A stretch of DNA of 64,000 nucleotides from assembly GCF_000265525.1 (NCBI RefSeq), contig NC_018015.1, forward strand, positions 62,001 through 126,000, given 5' to 3'. This document shows, in pieces, positions 18,162 to 26,470 of the stretch. How positions within the stretch are numbered: position 1 is the first letter of the stretch; each line of letters starts with the position of its first letter. The notes beneath the pieces are model-generated. The model was not told the origin of the DNA and ran no database searches. It worked only from the letters and a program-made list of their open reading frames with translations. Origin of the DNA: Thermococcus cleftensis (GTDB lineage Archaea > Methanobacteriota_B > Thermococci > Thermococcales > Thermococcaceae). The position numbers and the translations under genes were made by a program.

Positions 18162-18443
18162 CTAGACCTTCAACTTTTTCTTAATTTCCTCCGCGCTCAG
18201 CCCGACGAGCAAATCCTTCTCCCTGCTCGCCTCTCCGCGGATTATCTTCACTTCAGTCCCGAGAACCTTCGAGAGGAACTTCACAAGTTCCTTATTCGCC
18301 TTTCCCTCAACCGGTGGCGCCTTTATCTTCACCTTCAGCCTTCCGCGCCACTTGTCCACGCCCTCAATTTCGTTCCTCTTTGCCTTCGGCTGGACGTACA
18401 CCAGCAGGAGCGTTCCGTCCTTGGTTTCCTTCAGGAACTCCAT
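18162..18443 (-). CDS. DUF167/UPF0235 (YggU) family protein
   Basis: 93 aa, the full length of this small alpha/beta family. Characteristic segments are [37 protein letters not shown] and [16 protein letters not shown]. The family is widespread in archaea, bacteria and eukaryotes; structures are known but no molecular function is established. The gene ends exactly against gap and its ATG follows GGGTGGTGGA. It is divergent from trmY with about 60 bp between starts. Confidence 0.9.
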   Translation of the reverse strand: MEFLKETKDGTLLLVYVQPKAKRNEIEGVDKWRGRLKVKIKAPPVEGKANKELVKFLSKVLGTEVKIIRGEASREKDLLVGLSAEEIKKKLKV

Positions 18444-18502
18444 TCCACCACCCGGAAATGGTGAGGTTAAGCCATTTAAACCCCTTCGCTCTACCCGGCA
18501 CC

Positions 18503-19111
18503 ATGAGGACCTTCATAATCAAGGCGAACGAGGCCCACACGAGGGCGGATTTCAAGCTGAGCGACCTTCCAGGAACGAGCGGCAGGATAGACGTGCTGTG
18601 CAGGTTCCTCAACTCCGCCTTCCTGCTCTCCCACGGCTTCAGAAAGAACGTCCGCGTCTGGCTCCTCCTCTACGGCCCGCCGAACCCGCCCAAGGCGATA
18701 CGCTTCGAGGGCCCAAAGCTGAGGGTTCGCCTCAACCCCGACGAGAGGAGCACGGCGAAGCTGATAATGAGGGCCCTCAAGGCAGGTGAAGGCCTCAGGG
18801 AGCCGGGGAAGGAGGTCGAGGTGTACCCCGGCCTGTACGTGAGCAACAGGACCTTCGAGGACGTGGTGAGGCTCACCCTCAAGGGCTCGGCCCTCTACTA
18901 CCTCCACGAGGAGGGAAGGCCGGTGAGCGAGGTGTCGTTCCCTCCCAACGTCGCCTTCGTCCTGGGTGACCACAGAGGTCTGAGCGGGGAGGACGAGGCC
19001 TTCCTCAACGGAATAGCGGAGCGGGTGAGCGTCGGGAGGAAGAGCTACCTGGCCTCCCACGTGGTCGCTTACGTGAACATCTTCCTCGATTCCCTGGAGA
19101 ACCCGCCCTAG
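18503..19111 (+). CDS. trmY: tRNA (pseudouridine-54 N1)-methyltransferase TrmY
   Basis: 202 aa from the ATG at 18503; longer upstream frames have no initiation signal. A TATA-like CATTTAAACC about 26 bp before the ATG and the absence of a ribosome site predict a leaderless mRNA. The sequence is the COG1901 SPOUT family: [14 protein letters not shown] at the start, a central [13 protein letters not shown], and the knot region with [23 protein letters not shown]. TrmY methylates pseudouridine 54 of archaeal tRNAs with S-adenosylmethionine. The end overlaps the convergent DUF402 gene by 4 bp. Confidence 0.92.
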   Translation: MRTFIIKANEAHTRADFKLSDLPGTSGRIDVLCRFLNSAFLLSHGFRKNVRVWLLLYGPPNPPKAIRFEGPKLRVRLNPDERSTAKLIMRALKAGEGLREPGKEVEVYPGLYVSNRTFEDVVRLTLKGSALYYLHEEGRPVSEVSFPPNVAFVLGDHRGLSGEDEAFLNGIAERVSVGRKSYLASHVVAYVNIFLDSLENPP

Positions 19112-19596
19112 TACTTCCACACCACCTCCGGCGGAAACTCGCCGCGTTTAAGCCTTTCGAGTATCTCCCTCGCGACGGAATAGGCAAAGTCGAAGGTATC
19201 CCTGTCAATTACGCCGTAGTTGAGGGCCATCTCAAGCTCGTCCTCGTCGAGGAGAAACGCTCTTCCGTCCGGAAAGACAAAGATGTCAAGGAAAAGGTCG
19301 AGCATCTCTATCGTGTTTCCTTCGCGCTTCGTGTAGGCCAGGACATCGACGTAGAGGCCCTTGAACTCACCGTTTTCGTCGTAGACCTTCAGAACGTCGT
19401 AGTTCTCCCCGATGAAAGCGAAGTAGAGCATAGTGTAGCCGTTCCGTATTACCTCAACGCCGTTCACCTTAAGAGGGACCAGCATTCCCTCAAAGCGGGA
19501 TTTCGCGATTACCACCTCTCCCAAATCCGCGACGACATCATCGTCCCTCTCGAGAATCCTGTTGGGAATTCGCCGGTAGATGAGGTGGATTTTCAT
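19108..19596 (-). CDS. DUF402 domain protein (RNase E/G-linked FAU-1 C-terminal fold)
   Basis: 162 aa from an ATG at 19596 that follows GGTGTCTCTC; the longer frame would run into the glyS region. The DUF402 pattern is seen: [29 protein letters not shown], then [27 protein letters not shown] and a C-terminal helix. In Thermococcales this fold also forms the C-terminal half of the AU-rich RNA-binding protein FAU-1, and in other archaea and bacteria it is a metal-dependent nucleoside di-/triphosphatase. Stand-alone function here is not settled. Confidence 0.82.
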   Translation of the reverse strand: MKIHLIYRRIPNRILERDDDVVADLGEVVIAKSRFEGMLVPLKVNGVEVIRNGYTMLYFAFIGENYDVLKVYDENGEFKGLYVDVLAYTKREGNTIEMLDLFLDIFVFPDGRAFLLDEDELEMALNYGVIDRDTFDFAYSVAREILERLKRGEFPPEVVWKY

Positions 19597-19633
19597 GAGA
19601 GACACCAGAAAGGGTATTGAAGAAAAGGAGAGC

Positions 19634-21346
19634 TCACTCCCCAAAAATCAGCTCCCTGAGCTTCTCCGGCAGCTTTTCAATCTTCACCCTTATCTGCTCC
19701 CTCGTGTCGCGGTCCCTTATCGTCACCGTGTTGTCCTTGGGCGTCTGGTTGTCTATCGTCACGCAGTAGGGCGTTCCAATCTCGTCGTAGCGCATGTAGC
19801 GCCTGCCGACGGTGTCTTTCTCGTCGTAGACCGCTATGAAGCCCGCCTTCTGGAGCTTCCTAAAGACGTCGTAGGCGATGCTCCTAAGGGGTTCTTTGGC
19901 CACGAGCGGCAAAACCGCGACCTCAATCGGCGCCATGTCCTTCTTCAGCCTGAGGTAAGTCCTGTCTTCCTCTATGACGAGGCTGTTCTCAAGGAGCAGG
20001 TAGAATGGCCTGTCTATTCCGAAACTCGGCTCGAGGACGTGCGGGACTATCTTCTCGCCCGTTACCTTCTCCTCGACCTCCCTGATTATGAAGTCGTCCC
20101 TTTCAAGCTCGTAGCCGTCGATTGTAATTTTGCCCTCCTTCTCGAGCTTCTCAACCAGCTCGCGCTTCTTCTCCTCGTCCCAGTCCATTATTAGCTCGTT
20201 TATCCTCTTGGCGTCCTTCTTGAGCTTCGGCCCGACGCGCTTCATGTTGAGGCTCACTTTGAGGCGCTTGACTATCTTGGGCTCGTCGTAGTGGATCAGC
20301 ACGGTCAGATCTGCCCCGCTCATCTTCATGTGCTTGCTCAGGTCGTAGTCGCCCCTGTTGGCTATACCAACACACTCAACCCAGCCGAAGCGCTCGCTGT
20401 GTATCTCGGCGTCCCAGGTGTCGCGCGAGTAGTGCGCCCTCTCCTCGGGCAGCTGCTGGCGGAACCTTATCTTGTCCTCGGGAATGCCTATGTCTAGGAG
20501 GACGCGCTTGACCATGACCATGTAGTAGGCGAAGAATGTGTTCATAATGTAGCCCCGCTTTACCGCCTCCTCGGCGGTAAGCTCAATAATGCCGAGGTTC
20601 TTGAGCTGGTGCTCTATCGGGTAGAGCCTGAGCTTTTCGTCCTTGACCTCGTCAAAGTGTGGGTGCTCGCTTTCCTTCGGGTTGAAGAATATCTCAGCCT
20701 CCGCCTGCGTGAACTCCCTGAGGCGTAGCATGCCCTGCCTCGGTGAGATCTCGTTGCGGTAGGCCTTGCCGATCTGGAAGACGCCGAAGGGTAACTTGTT
20801 CCTCGCGAAGGCGTTCAGCCTCTTGAAGTTAACGAAGATGCCCTGTGCAGTTTCGGGCCTCAGGTAGCCCTTCTGGTCGCCGTAGGGGCCTATCCTGGTC
20901 TCGAACATGAGGTTGAAGTACCAGACGTCGCTCAGCTCGCCGCCGCACTCGGGACAGCGGACGTCGTGCTCCCTAATGAGCCGGGTGAGGTGCTCCGCGC
21001 TCATTCCCTCGGTGTCTATGCCGAGGGCCTCCTCGACGAGGTGGTCAGCCCTAAACCTGGCTCCGCACTTTCTGCACTCCACCAGCGGGTCAACGAACTT
21101 CTCGACGTGGCCGCTGGCGATGAAAACCTTCTCGGGCGTTATATCCGGCGTCTCCAGCTCGAAGAAGCCCTCCCTCTGGAAGGCTTCCCTGATTTTCTGC
21201 TCTATCTTTCTCTTTATCGTCGCACCGAGCGGGCCGTAGTCGTAGAATCCTCGTGAACCGCCGTAGATTTCAAAGCTACCCCATGCAAAGCCCCGCCTCC
21301 TCATCAAATCCTGAAGAACCTCATACTTATCGGGCTTCTCTCCCAT
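19634..21346 (-). CDS. glyS: Glycyl-tRNA synthetase, eukaryotic/archaeal alpha2 type
   Basis: 570 aa, normal length. Class II motifs are visible: the N-terminal RRGFAWGSFEIYGGSRGFYDYGPLG, motif 2 region FQIGKAYRNEISPRQGMLRLREFTQAE, and motif 3 GIDRPFYLLLE. A zinc-finger-like insertion (CRKCGARFRAD, CPECGGELSD) is intact. The anticodon-binding domain occupies roughly the last 120 residues. It charges tRNA-Gly. The gene ends 37 bp from the DUF402 gene start, so the two may be co-transcribed. Confidence 0.97.
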   Translation of the reverse strand: MGEKPDKYEVLQDLMRRRGFAWGSFEIYGGSRGFYDYGPLGATIKRKIEQKIREAFQREGFFELETPDITPEKVFIASGHVEKFVDPLVECRKCGARFRADHLVEEALGIDTEGMSAEHLTRLIREHDVRCPECGGELSDVWYFNLMFETRIGPYGDQKGYLRPETAQGIFVNFKRLNAFARNKLPFGVFQIGKAYRNEISPRQGMLRLREFTQAEAEIFFNPKESEHPHFDEVKDEKLRLYPIEHQLKNLGIIELTAEEAVKRGYIMNTFFAYYMVMVKRVLLDIGIPEDKIRFRQQLPEERAHYSRDTWDAEIHSERFGWVECVGIANRGDYDLSKHMKMSGADLTVLIHYDEPKIVKRLKVSLNMKRVGPKLKKDAKRINELIMDWDEEKKRELVEKLEKEGKITIDGYELERDDFIIREVEEKVTGEKIVPHVLEPSFGIDRPFYLLLENSLVIEEDRTYLRLKKDMAPIEVAVLPLVAKEPLRSIAYDVFRKLQKAGFIAVYDEKDTVGRRYMRYDEIGTPYCVTIDNQTPKDNTVTIRDRDTREQIRVKIEKLPEKLRELIFGE

Positions 21347-21432
21347 GCTCTACCACCTGAAACTGGAGTAAGGCCAGCTCATAAAAAGCTTTTGGGGCGG
21401 GAATCGTCAGAGTGGCGAAAGAAAAGAAAGCC

Positions 21433-23700
21433 TCAGGGGCCGATCATTTCCAGCACGAGAACCCCCACTGGGGGAACCTCCACGGCTCCTGAGAGAACCG
21501 CTCCCGACCGGTTCTCGGGCCATACCACCCTCCACTCCCCCGCGGGTAGCTCCAGCTCGGCGGGCTTCCTCCAGCTGTTCGCCACGACCAGAACCTCGTC
21601 GTCGTGTCCCCTGAAGAAGGCCATGACTCCGCCGCTGGCGCGGTAGAACCTTATCTTGCTGCTCCTGAGCGCGGGGGTTTTCTCCCTCAACTCCGCCAGG
21701 GCGCGGTAGTGATCGAGAACTTCCCAGTTGGCGGTATCCCACTGTATCGGGTAGCGCTGCTCGTCGTGGTGGTTCTTGTTCCCGAGCAGGCCCCTCTCGT
21801 CGCCCTGGAAGGTCACCGGCGTTCCCGGGAGGGTGTAGAGGAGCGTCGAGAGAAGCTTGAGTCTCTGGACGGACTCGTTAGACGGCACGTCGCCGAGAGA
21901 ACCACCACCGAGGTCAGTCAGAACCCTCGAGGTATCGTGGGAATCGACGAGGTTGAAGCCCATGGCCGCGACGTTCTCTCCATAGGACGCGTAGTACCTT
22001 CCCATCATCTTCATCGCGGCCTCGCCGCTGAGGTAGCCCCTGGCGTAGTTCAGGAGTATCTCCCTGCCGAGGGCGTAGTTCATCAGCGAGTCAAAGCGAT
22101 CTCCCTGAACCCACTCCGGCGAGAGCGTCCATATCTCTCCGACGAGGTAGGCATCTGGGTGCCTCCCCTTAACCCGCTCCCTGAGCTCCCGGAAGAACTC
22201 CTTCGAGTCAAGGACTTCGTTGGGGACGTCCACCCTAATGCCGTCGAAGCCGAAGTCGAGCCAGTACAGGGCCGCCCCGATGAGGTACTCCCTCACCTCT
22301 GGATTCGTCGTGTTGAGCTTCGGCAAACTGCCTATCCCCCACCAGCCGAGGTAGGCGTTCCCGTCGCCCAGCCTGAAGGGCCACTCCTTCACAAAGTACC
22401 AGTCCCAGTACGGGCTCTCTCTGCCCCTCGAAGCAACGTCCAGGAAGGCCCAGTGGCCTATCCCGTTGTGGTTGGGAACGAAGTCGAAAATTACCCGGAT
22501 CCCCCTTCTGTGAGCCTCGTCCAGGAACTCCCTGAGCTCCTCCTCGGTTCCGAACTGCGGGTCGAGGCGGTAGTAGTCGTAGACGTCGTAGCCATGGGCG
22601 CTGCCGGCCAGGAAAATCGGGTTCAGGTAGATTATCGTCACGCCTAGGCTCTGGAGGTAGTCGAGCTTCTCGGTTATGCCCCTTATATCCCCTCCGAAGT
22701 ACTGGTGGCAGCAGTGGAGGGGCGTTATGGGGTCGCTCCAGTCGGAGAGGATCGGCCTCTCGTCGGTGAGCTCGTTGAACCAGAACTCGTCCGTCTGAAG
22801 CGCGAGGGGATCGTTACTCTCGTCCCCGTTGTTGAACCTGTCAGGGAATATCTGGTATGCTATGCCATTGCTCACCCATTCGAGCTGGGGGAACCTGTCC
22901 ACGCCGTCGAAGCGGAAGAACGGGCTCTCGCTAGTGTTGAGGGCGGCGAGTAACTCGCCGTCGGCCGACGTGACCGCTATGTAGTAGGAGAAGGGCTTAA
23001 CGAACGGAACTTCGGCGCGCCAGATCTCACCGGAGTCCCACCAGAGCTGGAGTTCCATCGTGTAGTTCCCCCCGTCCGTGACGAGAACCGCGGACCTGAC
23101 CGTGCCCAGCTTCACACCGATCCTCACTACCGTCCTGTTGTCCGCGACGCTCAGGTAAGCAGGGTTTCCGGGGTCAAACTCAATCTCAACCCCCTGCCTT
23201 CCATTGACTATCCTCACCGCGTTCTTTCCGCCGTAGCCATCGTCGGCGTAGCCGTCCGCATCGGGATCAACGGGATTCCCTCCGTTTCCGGTGGCCATGT
23301 CCTTGACCCACTGGCCGTCTATGAAGTACTTGTACTCGTACCTGCCGGGGGCGAGGCAGATTTCTATTCTCCAGGTGCCGTTGTTCAGCTCCATCGGCCA
23401 CTCGGCCCAGCCGTTAAAGCTCCCACGCAAGCTGACCGAGCCGACCGACTCATTGCCCGGAACGTAGCGGAAGACGACCGGAACCCTGCCTGGAGGGCAG
23501 GCCTCGCCGGGACCGAGGTAGAGGGGAGTGTAGTTCCCCCGCGGCAGCTCCAGCCGTATCCCCCCGGAAGGGTACTGCGCTGAGATGTCGGTTAGAGAAG
23601 ACATTTCAGTCCCGGTTCCCGTCGATGAACCCGGAGAAACGCAACCACTGGCCAAGGCGGCGAGGAGGAGAACTATTACCGCAAGACCCTTCACCTTCAT
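21433..23700 (-). CDS. Cell-surface GH13 alpha-amylase-family lipoprotein
   Basis: 755 aa from the ATG behind GGTGGAGTCA. The N-terminus is a lipoprotein signal (VLLLAALASGC, lipobox Cys about residue 20). Next come a CBM48/AMPK-like domain (SLRGSFNGWAEWPMEL, EYKYFIDGQW), a second immunoglobulin-like N domain, and a GH13 barrel: region I FDFVPNHN (~405), region II GIRVDVPNEV with the Asp nucleophile (~488), region III GEIW with the acid Glu (~520), region IV DSHDTSR (~586). The VPNEV context resembles cyclomaltodextrinase/neopullulanase-type enzymes. It probably degrades starch or cyclodextrins outside the cell. A glycolytic motif sits between TATA and start. Confidence 0.9.
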   Translation of the reverse strand: MKVKGLAVIVLLLAALASGCVSPGSSTGTGTEMSSLTDISAQYPSGGIRLELPRGNYTPLYLGPGEACPPGRVPVVFRYVPGNESVGSVSLRGSFNGWAEWPMELNNGTWRIEICLAPGRYEYKYFIDGQWVKDMATGNGGNPVDPDADGYADDGYGGKNAVRIVNGRQGVEIEFDPGNPAYLSVADNRTVVRIGVKLGTVRSAVLVTDGGNYTMELQLWWDSGEIWRAEVPFVKPFSYYIAVTSADGELLAALNTSESPFFRFDGVDRFPQLEWVSNGIAYQIFPDRFNNGDESNDPLALQTDEFWFNELTDERPILSDWSDPITPLHCCHQYFGGDIRGITEKLDYLQSLGVTIIYLNPIFLAGSAHGYDVYDYYRLDPQFGTEEELREFLDEAHRRGIRVIFDFVPNHNGIGHWAFLDVASRGRESPYWDWYFVKEWPFRLGDGNAYLGWWGIGSLPKLNTTNPEVREYLIGAALYWLDFGFDGIRVDVPNEVLDSKEFFRELRERVKGRHPDAYLVGEIWTLSPEWVQGDRFDSLMNYALGREILLNYARGYLSGEAAMKMMGRYYASYGENVAAMGFNLVDSHDTSRVLTDLGGGSLGDVPSNESVQRLKLLSTLLYTLPGTPVTFQGDERGLLGNKNHHDEQRYPIQWDTANWEVLDHYRALAELREKTPALRSSKIRFYRASGGVMAFFRGHDDEVLVVANSWRKPAELELPAGEWRVVWPENRSGAVLSGAVEVPPVGVLVLEMIGP

Positions 23701-23712
23701 TGACTCCACCGT

Positions 23713-23729
23713 AATCACCGTGGGTGATA
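23713..23729 (-). promoter_or_regulatory. Thermococcales glycolytic motif downstream of amylase TATA box
   Basis: Read on the minus strand: TATCAC-CCACG-GTGATT, eleven of twelve consensus arm positions. It lies just after the TATA element (CATATAATCC, 23732-23741) and over the predicted transcription start, 12 bp before the ATG. In this position Tgr/TrmBL1 represses transcription until maltooligosaccharides appear. This matches a starch-degrading enzyme and is the mirror of the site at gap. Confidence 0.75.
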
Positions 23730-23879
23730 CAGGATTATATGTCTTTCTGGGAATGCACCGTGGGAGGAACTTCAGTCCGGCCGGGAAGAAACAGCCTCAC
23801 CGAGCGGAAGAACGGAAAGAGTTATAAACCGTTCCCCTCGTTTAGGCTATGAGCTTTGATTATTTGGAGGTGCGTGAAA

Positions 23880-24110
23880 ATGGCGGAAAGACCACTCGAT
23901 GTTATCCACAGGTCCCTTGATAAGGACGTGCTCGTGCTCCTCAAGAGGGGTTCCGAGTTCAGGGGGAGGCTCATCGGTTACGACATACACCTGAACGTCG
24001 TCCTCGCCGACGCCGCTCTCATTCAGGACGGCGAGGAGGTTAAGAGGTACGGTAAAATCGTCATCAGGGGAGACAACGTTCTGGCCATCTCCCCGGTCGA
24101 GATTGAGTGA
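23880..24110 (+). CDS. Archaeal Sm-like (LSm) protein
   Basis: 76 aa from the ATG behind GGAGGTG. The Sm1 motif (VLVLLKRGSEFRGRLIGYDIHLNVVLADA) and Sm2 motif (KIVIRGDNVLAISP) are both present, so it should form the usual seven-membered ring that binds U-rich RNA. It is followed 19 bp later by the L37e gene, the conserved archaeal pairing. The TATA box is GTTATAAACC at 23821-23830, framed by an inverted GAACGG/CCGTTC repeat. Confidence 0.95.
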   Translation: MAERPLDVIHRSLDKDVLVLLKRGSEFRGRLIGYDIHLNVVLADAALIQDGEEVKRYGKIVIRGDNVLAISPVEIE

Positions 24111-24129
24111 GACCCCGGAGGTGTGAGCG

Positions 24130-24318
24130 ATGGGAAGCGGAACAGAGCCGAAGGGCAGGAGGAACCACACTCCGACTCACATCAGGTGCAGGCGCTGCGG
24201 AAGGCGCGCCTACAACGTCAAGAAGGGCTATTGCGCTGCTTGTGGCTTCGGCAGGAGCAGGCGCATGAGGAAGTACCGCTGGTCCCACAAGTGGAAGAAG
24301 AAGAGGAACCTCCTCTGA
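24130..24318 (+). CDS. rpl37e: 50S ribosomal protein L37e
   Basis: 62 aa, complete. The C4 zinc ribbon is [22 protein letters not shown] and the basic tail [11 protein letters not shown] is typical. It is a component of the large ribosomal subunit. It is co-transcribed with the LSm gene 19 bp upstream and has a GGAGGTGTGAGCG ribosome site. Confidence 0.97.
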   Translation: MGSGTEPKGRRNHTPTHIRCRRCGRRAYNVKKGYCAACGFGRSRRMRKYRWSHKWKKKRNLL

Positions 24319-24320
24319 AC

Positions 24321-24333
24321 CCTTTTCTTTTAA
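24321..24333 (+). terminator. T-rich terminator after LSm-L37e
   Basis: CCTTTTCTTTTAA directly follows the L37e stop. Archaeal RNA polymerase terminates in such T-rich runs without a hairpin. The MATE gene 85 bp on has its own promoter (TTTTTAAC and a second TTAAAC element). Confidence 0.45.
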
Positions 24334-24417
24334 CCCTACCGTCGTGTTTGCCCCCTCCTGTCCACCGCAACGCTTTTTAACTTAAACGTTCTTCTTTTCG
24401 TTTAGAGGGACGTCTTA

Positions 24418-25788
24418 ATGATACACCTCAACGAGGAGCAGAGAAGGCTGTGGAAGTTAGCGTGGCCGGCTATAATGGGCAACATCTCCCAGACGCTTCT
24501 CAACCTAGTGGACATGATGATGGTCGGCCAGCTCGGGTCCCTAGCCCTGGCCGCGGTTGGCCTCGGTGGCCAGGTTAGCTGGTTCATGATGCCCATAATG
24601 GCGGCCGTCGCTACCGGAACCCTCGCGCTGGTGGCCAGGTTCGTGGGGGCAGGGGAGGGAGACAAGGCCACCCTCACCCTCGAGCAGAGCCTCTACCTGG
24701 CTTTCCTCCTCGGGATCCCGGTCATGCTCTTCGGGTGGGTCTTCGGAGACGACATTCTGAGGATAATGGGGGCGAAGCCGGACGTAATCGCTTTGGGCTA
24801 CGAGTACATCAAGGTACTCTTCGCCTTCTATCCGATCCGCTTCGCAGGCTTCACCGCCTTCTCGGCTCTCAGGGGTGCTGGTGACACGAAGACCCCGATG
24901 AAGCTCGGTATCCTAATGAACATCATAAACGCGACCTTCGACTACCTCCTCATCTTTGGAAAGCTGGGCTTCCCAGAGCTCGGTCCCGTTGGAGCCGCCT
25001 GGGCCTCAGGGCTGGGTATAACGACGTCGTTCCTCCTCGGCCTCTACCTCCTCTGGAGCGGAAGGCTGGTGCTCCAGTTCAAGCCCAGCTGGAGCTTCCA
25101 CCCCGAGATGGCGAGCAGAATCCTCCGCATTGGCGTGCCCACGATGATAGAGCGCGGCATCTTCAGCTTCTACAACTTCCTCTACATGAGCATAGTCACG
25201 CGCTTTGGAACGGTCGCGTTGGCCGCCCACCAAGTCGGCCTCAGGGTGGAGAGCATAGCCTACATGCCGGCCTTTGGCTTCAACGTGGCCACTTCCGCCC
25301 TCGTTGGCCAGAGTCTCGGGGAAGGAAACCCCGAGAAGGCCGAGCGCACCGTTTATGAGGCCCTCAAGATGGTCGGGGTTTTCATGGGGATCATGGCGGT
25401 CGTGATGATAGCCTTCCCGCGCTATCTCGTGATGCCTTTCCTGAACCCAAGTGATCCGAACTACAATGAAGTCCTCCGCCTGGCGAGCATCTACCTGATA
25501 ATAGTCGGAATAAGCGAGATTCCGCTCGGCTGGCTCTTCGTCCTCGGAGGTGCGCTGAGGGGAGCTGGCGACACGAAGACCCCGATGTACATAACGGCGA
25601 TAAGCAAGCTCCTCTTCCGCATAGTGCCGGCTTACCTTCTCGGGTTTGGCTTCACCATAGGCCCGATACACTTCGAGGGCCTCGGAGTAATAGCGGCGTG
25701 GATAGCGATGAGCCTCGAAACCTTCACCACCGCGGCCCTCTTCTGGTGGGCGTTCAAGAGGGGCAGGTGGAAGTACGTGAAGGTGTGA
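24418..25788 (+). CDS. MATE family multidrug/toxic compound exporter
   Basis: 456 aa with twelve predicted helices in two related halves: each carries the MATE pattern (NLVDMMMVGQLGSLALAAVGLGGQ and RFGTVALAAHQVGLRVESIA) plus paired FSALRGAGDTKTPM and GGALRGAGDTKTPM loops. MATE proteins export cationic drugs or metabolites using Na+ or H+. P. furiosus PfMATE is a structural model of the family. It is a single-gene transcript; substrate unknown. Confidence 0.93.
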   Translation: MIHLNEEQRRLWKLAWPAIMGNISQTLLNLVDMMMVGQLGSLALAAVGLGGQVSWFMMPIMAAVATGTLALVARFVGAGEGDKATLTLEQSLYLAFLLGIPVMLFGWVFGDDILRIMGAKPDVIALGYEYIKVLFAFYPIRFAGFTAFSALRGAGDTKTPMKLGILMNIINATFDYLLIFGKLGFPELGPVGAAWASGLGITTSFLLGLYLLWSGRLVLQFKPSWSFHPEMASRILRIGVPTMIERGIFSFYNFLYMSIVTRFGTVALAAHQVGLRVESIAYMPAFGFNVATSALVGQSLGEGNPEKAERTVYEALKMVGVFMGIMAVVMIAFPRYLVMPFLNPSDPNYNEVLRLASIYLIIVGISEIPLGWLFVLGGALRGAGDTKTPMYITAISKLLFRIVPAYLLGFGFTIGPIHFEGLGVIAAWIAMSLETFTTAALFWWAFKRGRWKYVKV

Positions 25789-25843
25789 CGGTAACGTTGA
25801 TATCTCCGTAATGCGTTAATGCGTTCTTGTAAACGGTGGTTGT

Positions 25844-26065
25844 GTGACCGTGATAATCATTCGCGTCCCGGACGAGCTGAAGGAGAAGATGAAGAAGTAC
25901 GACATCAACTGGAGCGAGGAGATACGGCGGTTCATAGAGCAAAAGATTAGAGATGAAGAAAAGGCAAAATTGCTCGACGAAATTGACTCCTTCCTCAAAA
26001 GCGTCCCCACGCTTGAAAGAGGAAAGGCCACAAAGCTCGTGAGGGATTCCCGTGATAGTAATTGA
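25844..26065 (+). CDS. vapB: VapB-type ribbon-helix-helix antitoxin
   Basis: 73 aa from a GTG behind GGTGGT; a second GTG two codons later is possible. The N-terminus VIIIRVPDELKEKMKKYDINWSEEIRRFIEQKI is a ribbon-helix-helix DNA-binding domain. The C-terminal part, charged and probably disordered alone, would wrap the toxin. Its end overlaps the vapC start by 14 bp. Because vapC is broken, this intact antitoxin is now an orphan; it could still repress its promoter or neutralise a related toxin elsewhere. Confidence 0.8.
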   Translation: MTVIIIRVPDELKEKMKKYDINWSEEIRRFIEQKIRDEEKAKLLDEIDSFLKSVPTLERGKATKLVRDSRDSN

Positions 26066-26470
26066 CACGTCCGCCCTCATAAAGTATCTCCTGAAAGAGG
26101 GGGGTGGGAGACGGTTTCGGAATTCCTTAGAAAGAGCGGGGATCTGGCCTAGCTGCAAATGGCGCTGATTGAGGGTGCTAATGCCGTGTGGAAAAGGTAC
26201 AACCTGTACAAGGACGTATCCATTGAAACCGCCCGGAAAATACTGGACTATCTCCACGCCACCGAGGGTATAACACCGTACGAAAATCCGCTTCAGTATC
26301 TCTCAGAGGGGAAGAAAATAGCCCTGGAGCACAAAATCACGGTTCACGACGCCCTCCACATAGCCCAGGCCCTCAAGTACGGCAGGCTCGCCACCAGCGA
26401 TGAAAAGCAGGAAAAAACAGCGAAAAAGCTCGGCGTCGAGGTGTTCTATCTTAAAGCGCCGAGACGTTGA
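26052..26470 (+). pseudogene. vapC: Broken vapC PIN-domain toxin
   Basis: From a GTG at 26052 the frame reads MIVIDTSALIKYLLKEGG, the PIN start with its first catalytic Asp. It then shifts in the G-run at 26099-26104; one added G would restore WETVSEFLRKSGDLA. That continuation is cut by an in-frame TAG at 26150-26152. Beyond it the PIN domain resumes to 26470 (ALIEGANAVWKRYNLYKD, TVHDALHIAQALKYGRLATSDEKQ) with the later acidic residues. Two independent lesions point to a real pseudogene. The 3' end overlaps the convergent ferritin-like gene by 20 bp. Confidence 0.85.

Noticed and set aside
23810-23834. GAACGG and CCGTTC inverted arms around the LSm TATA box as an operator.
   Set aside because: The arms are short and LSm-L37e is usually constitutive; it is probably chance.
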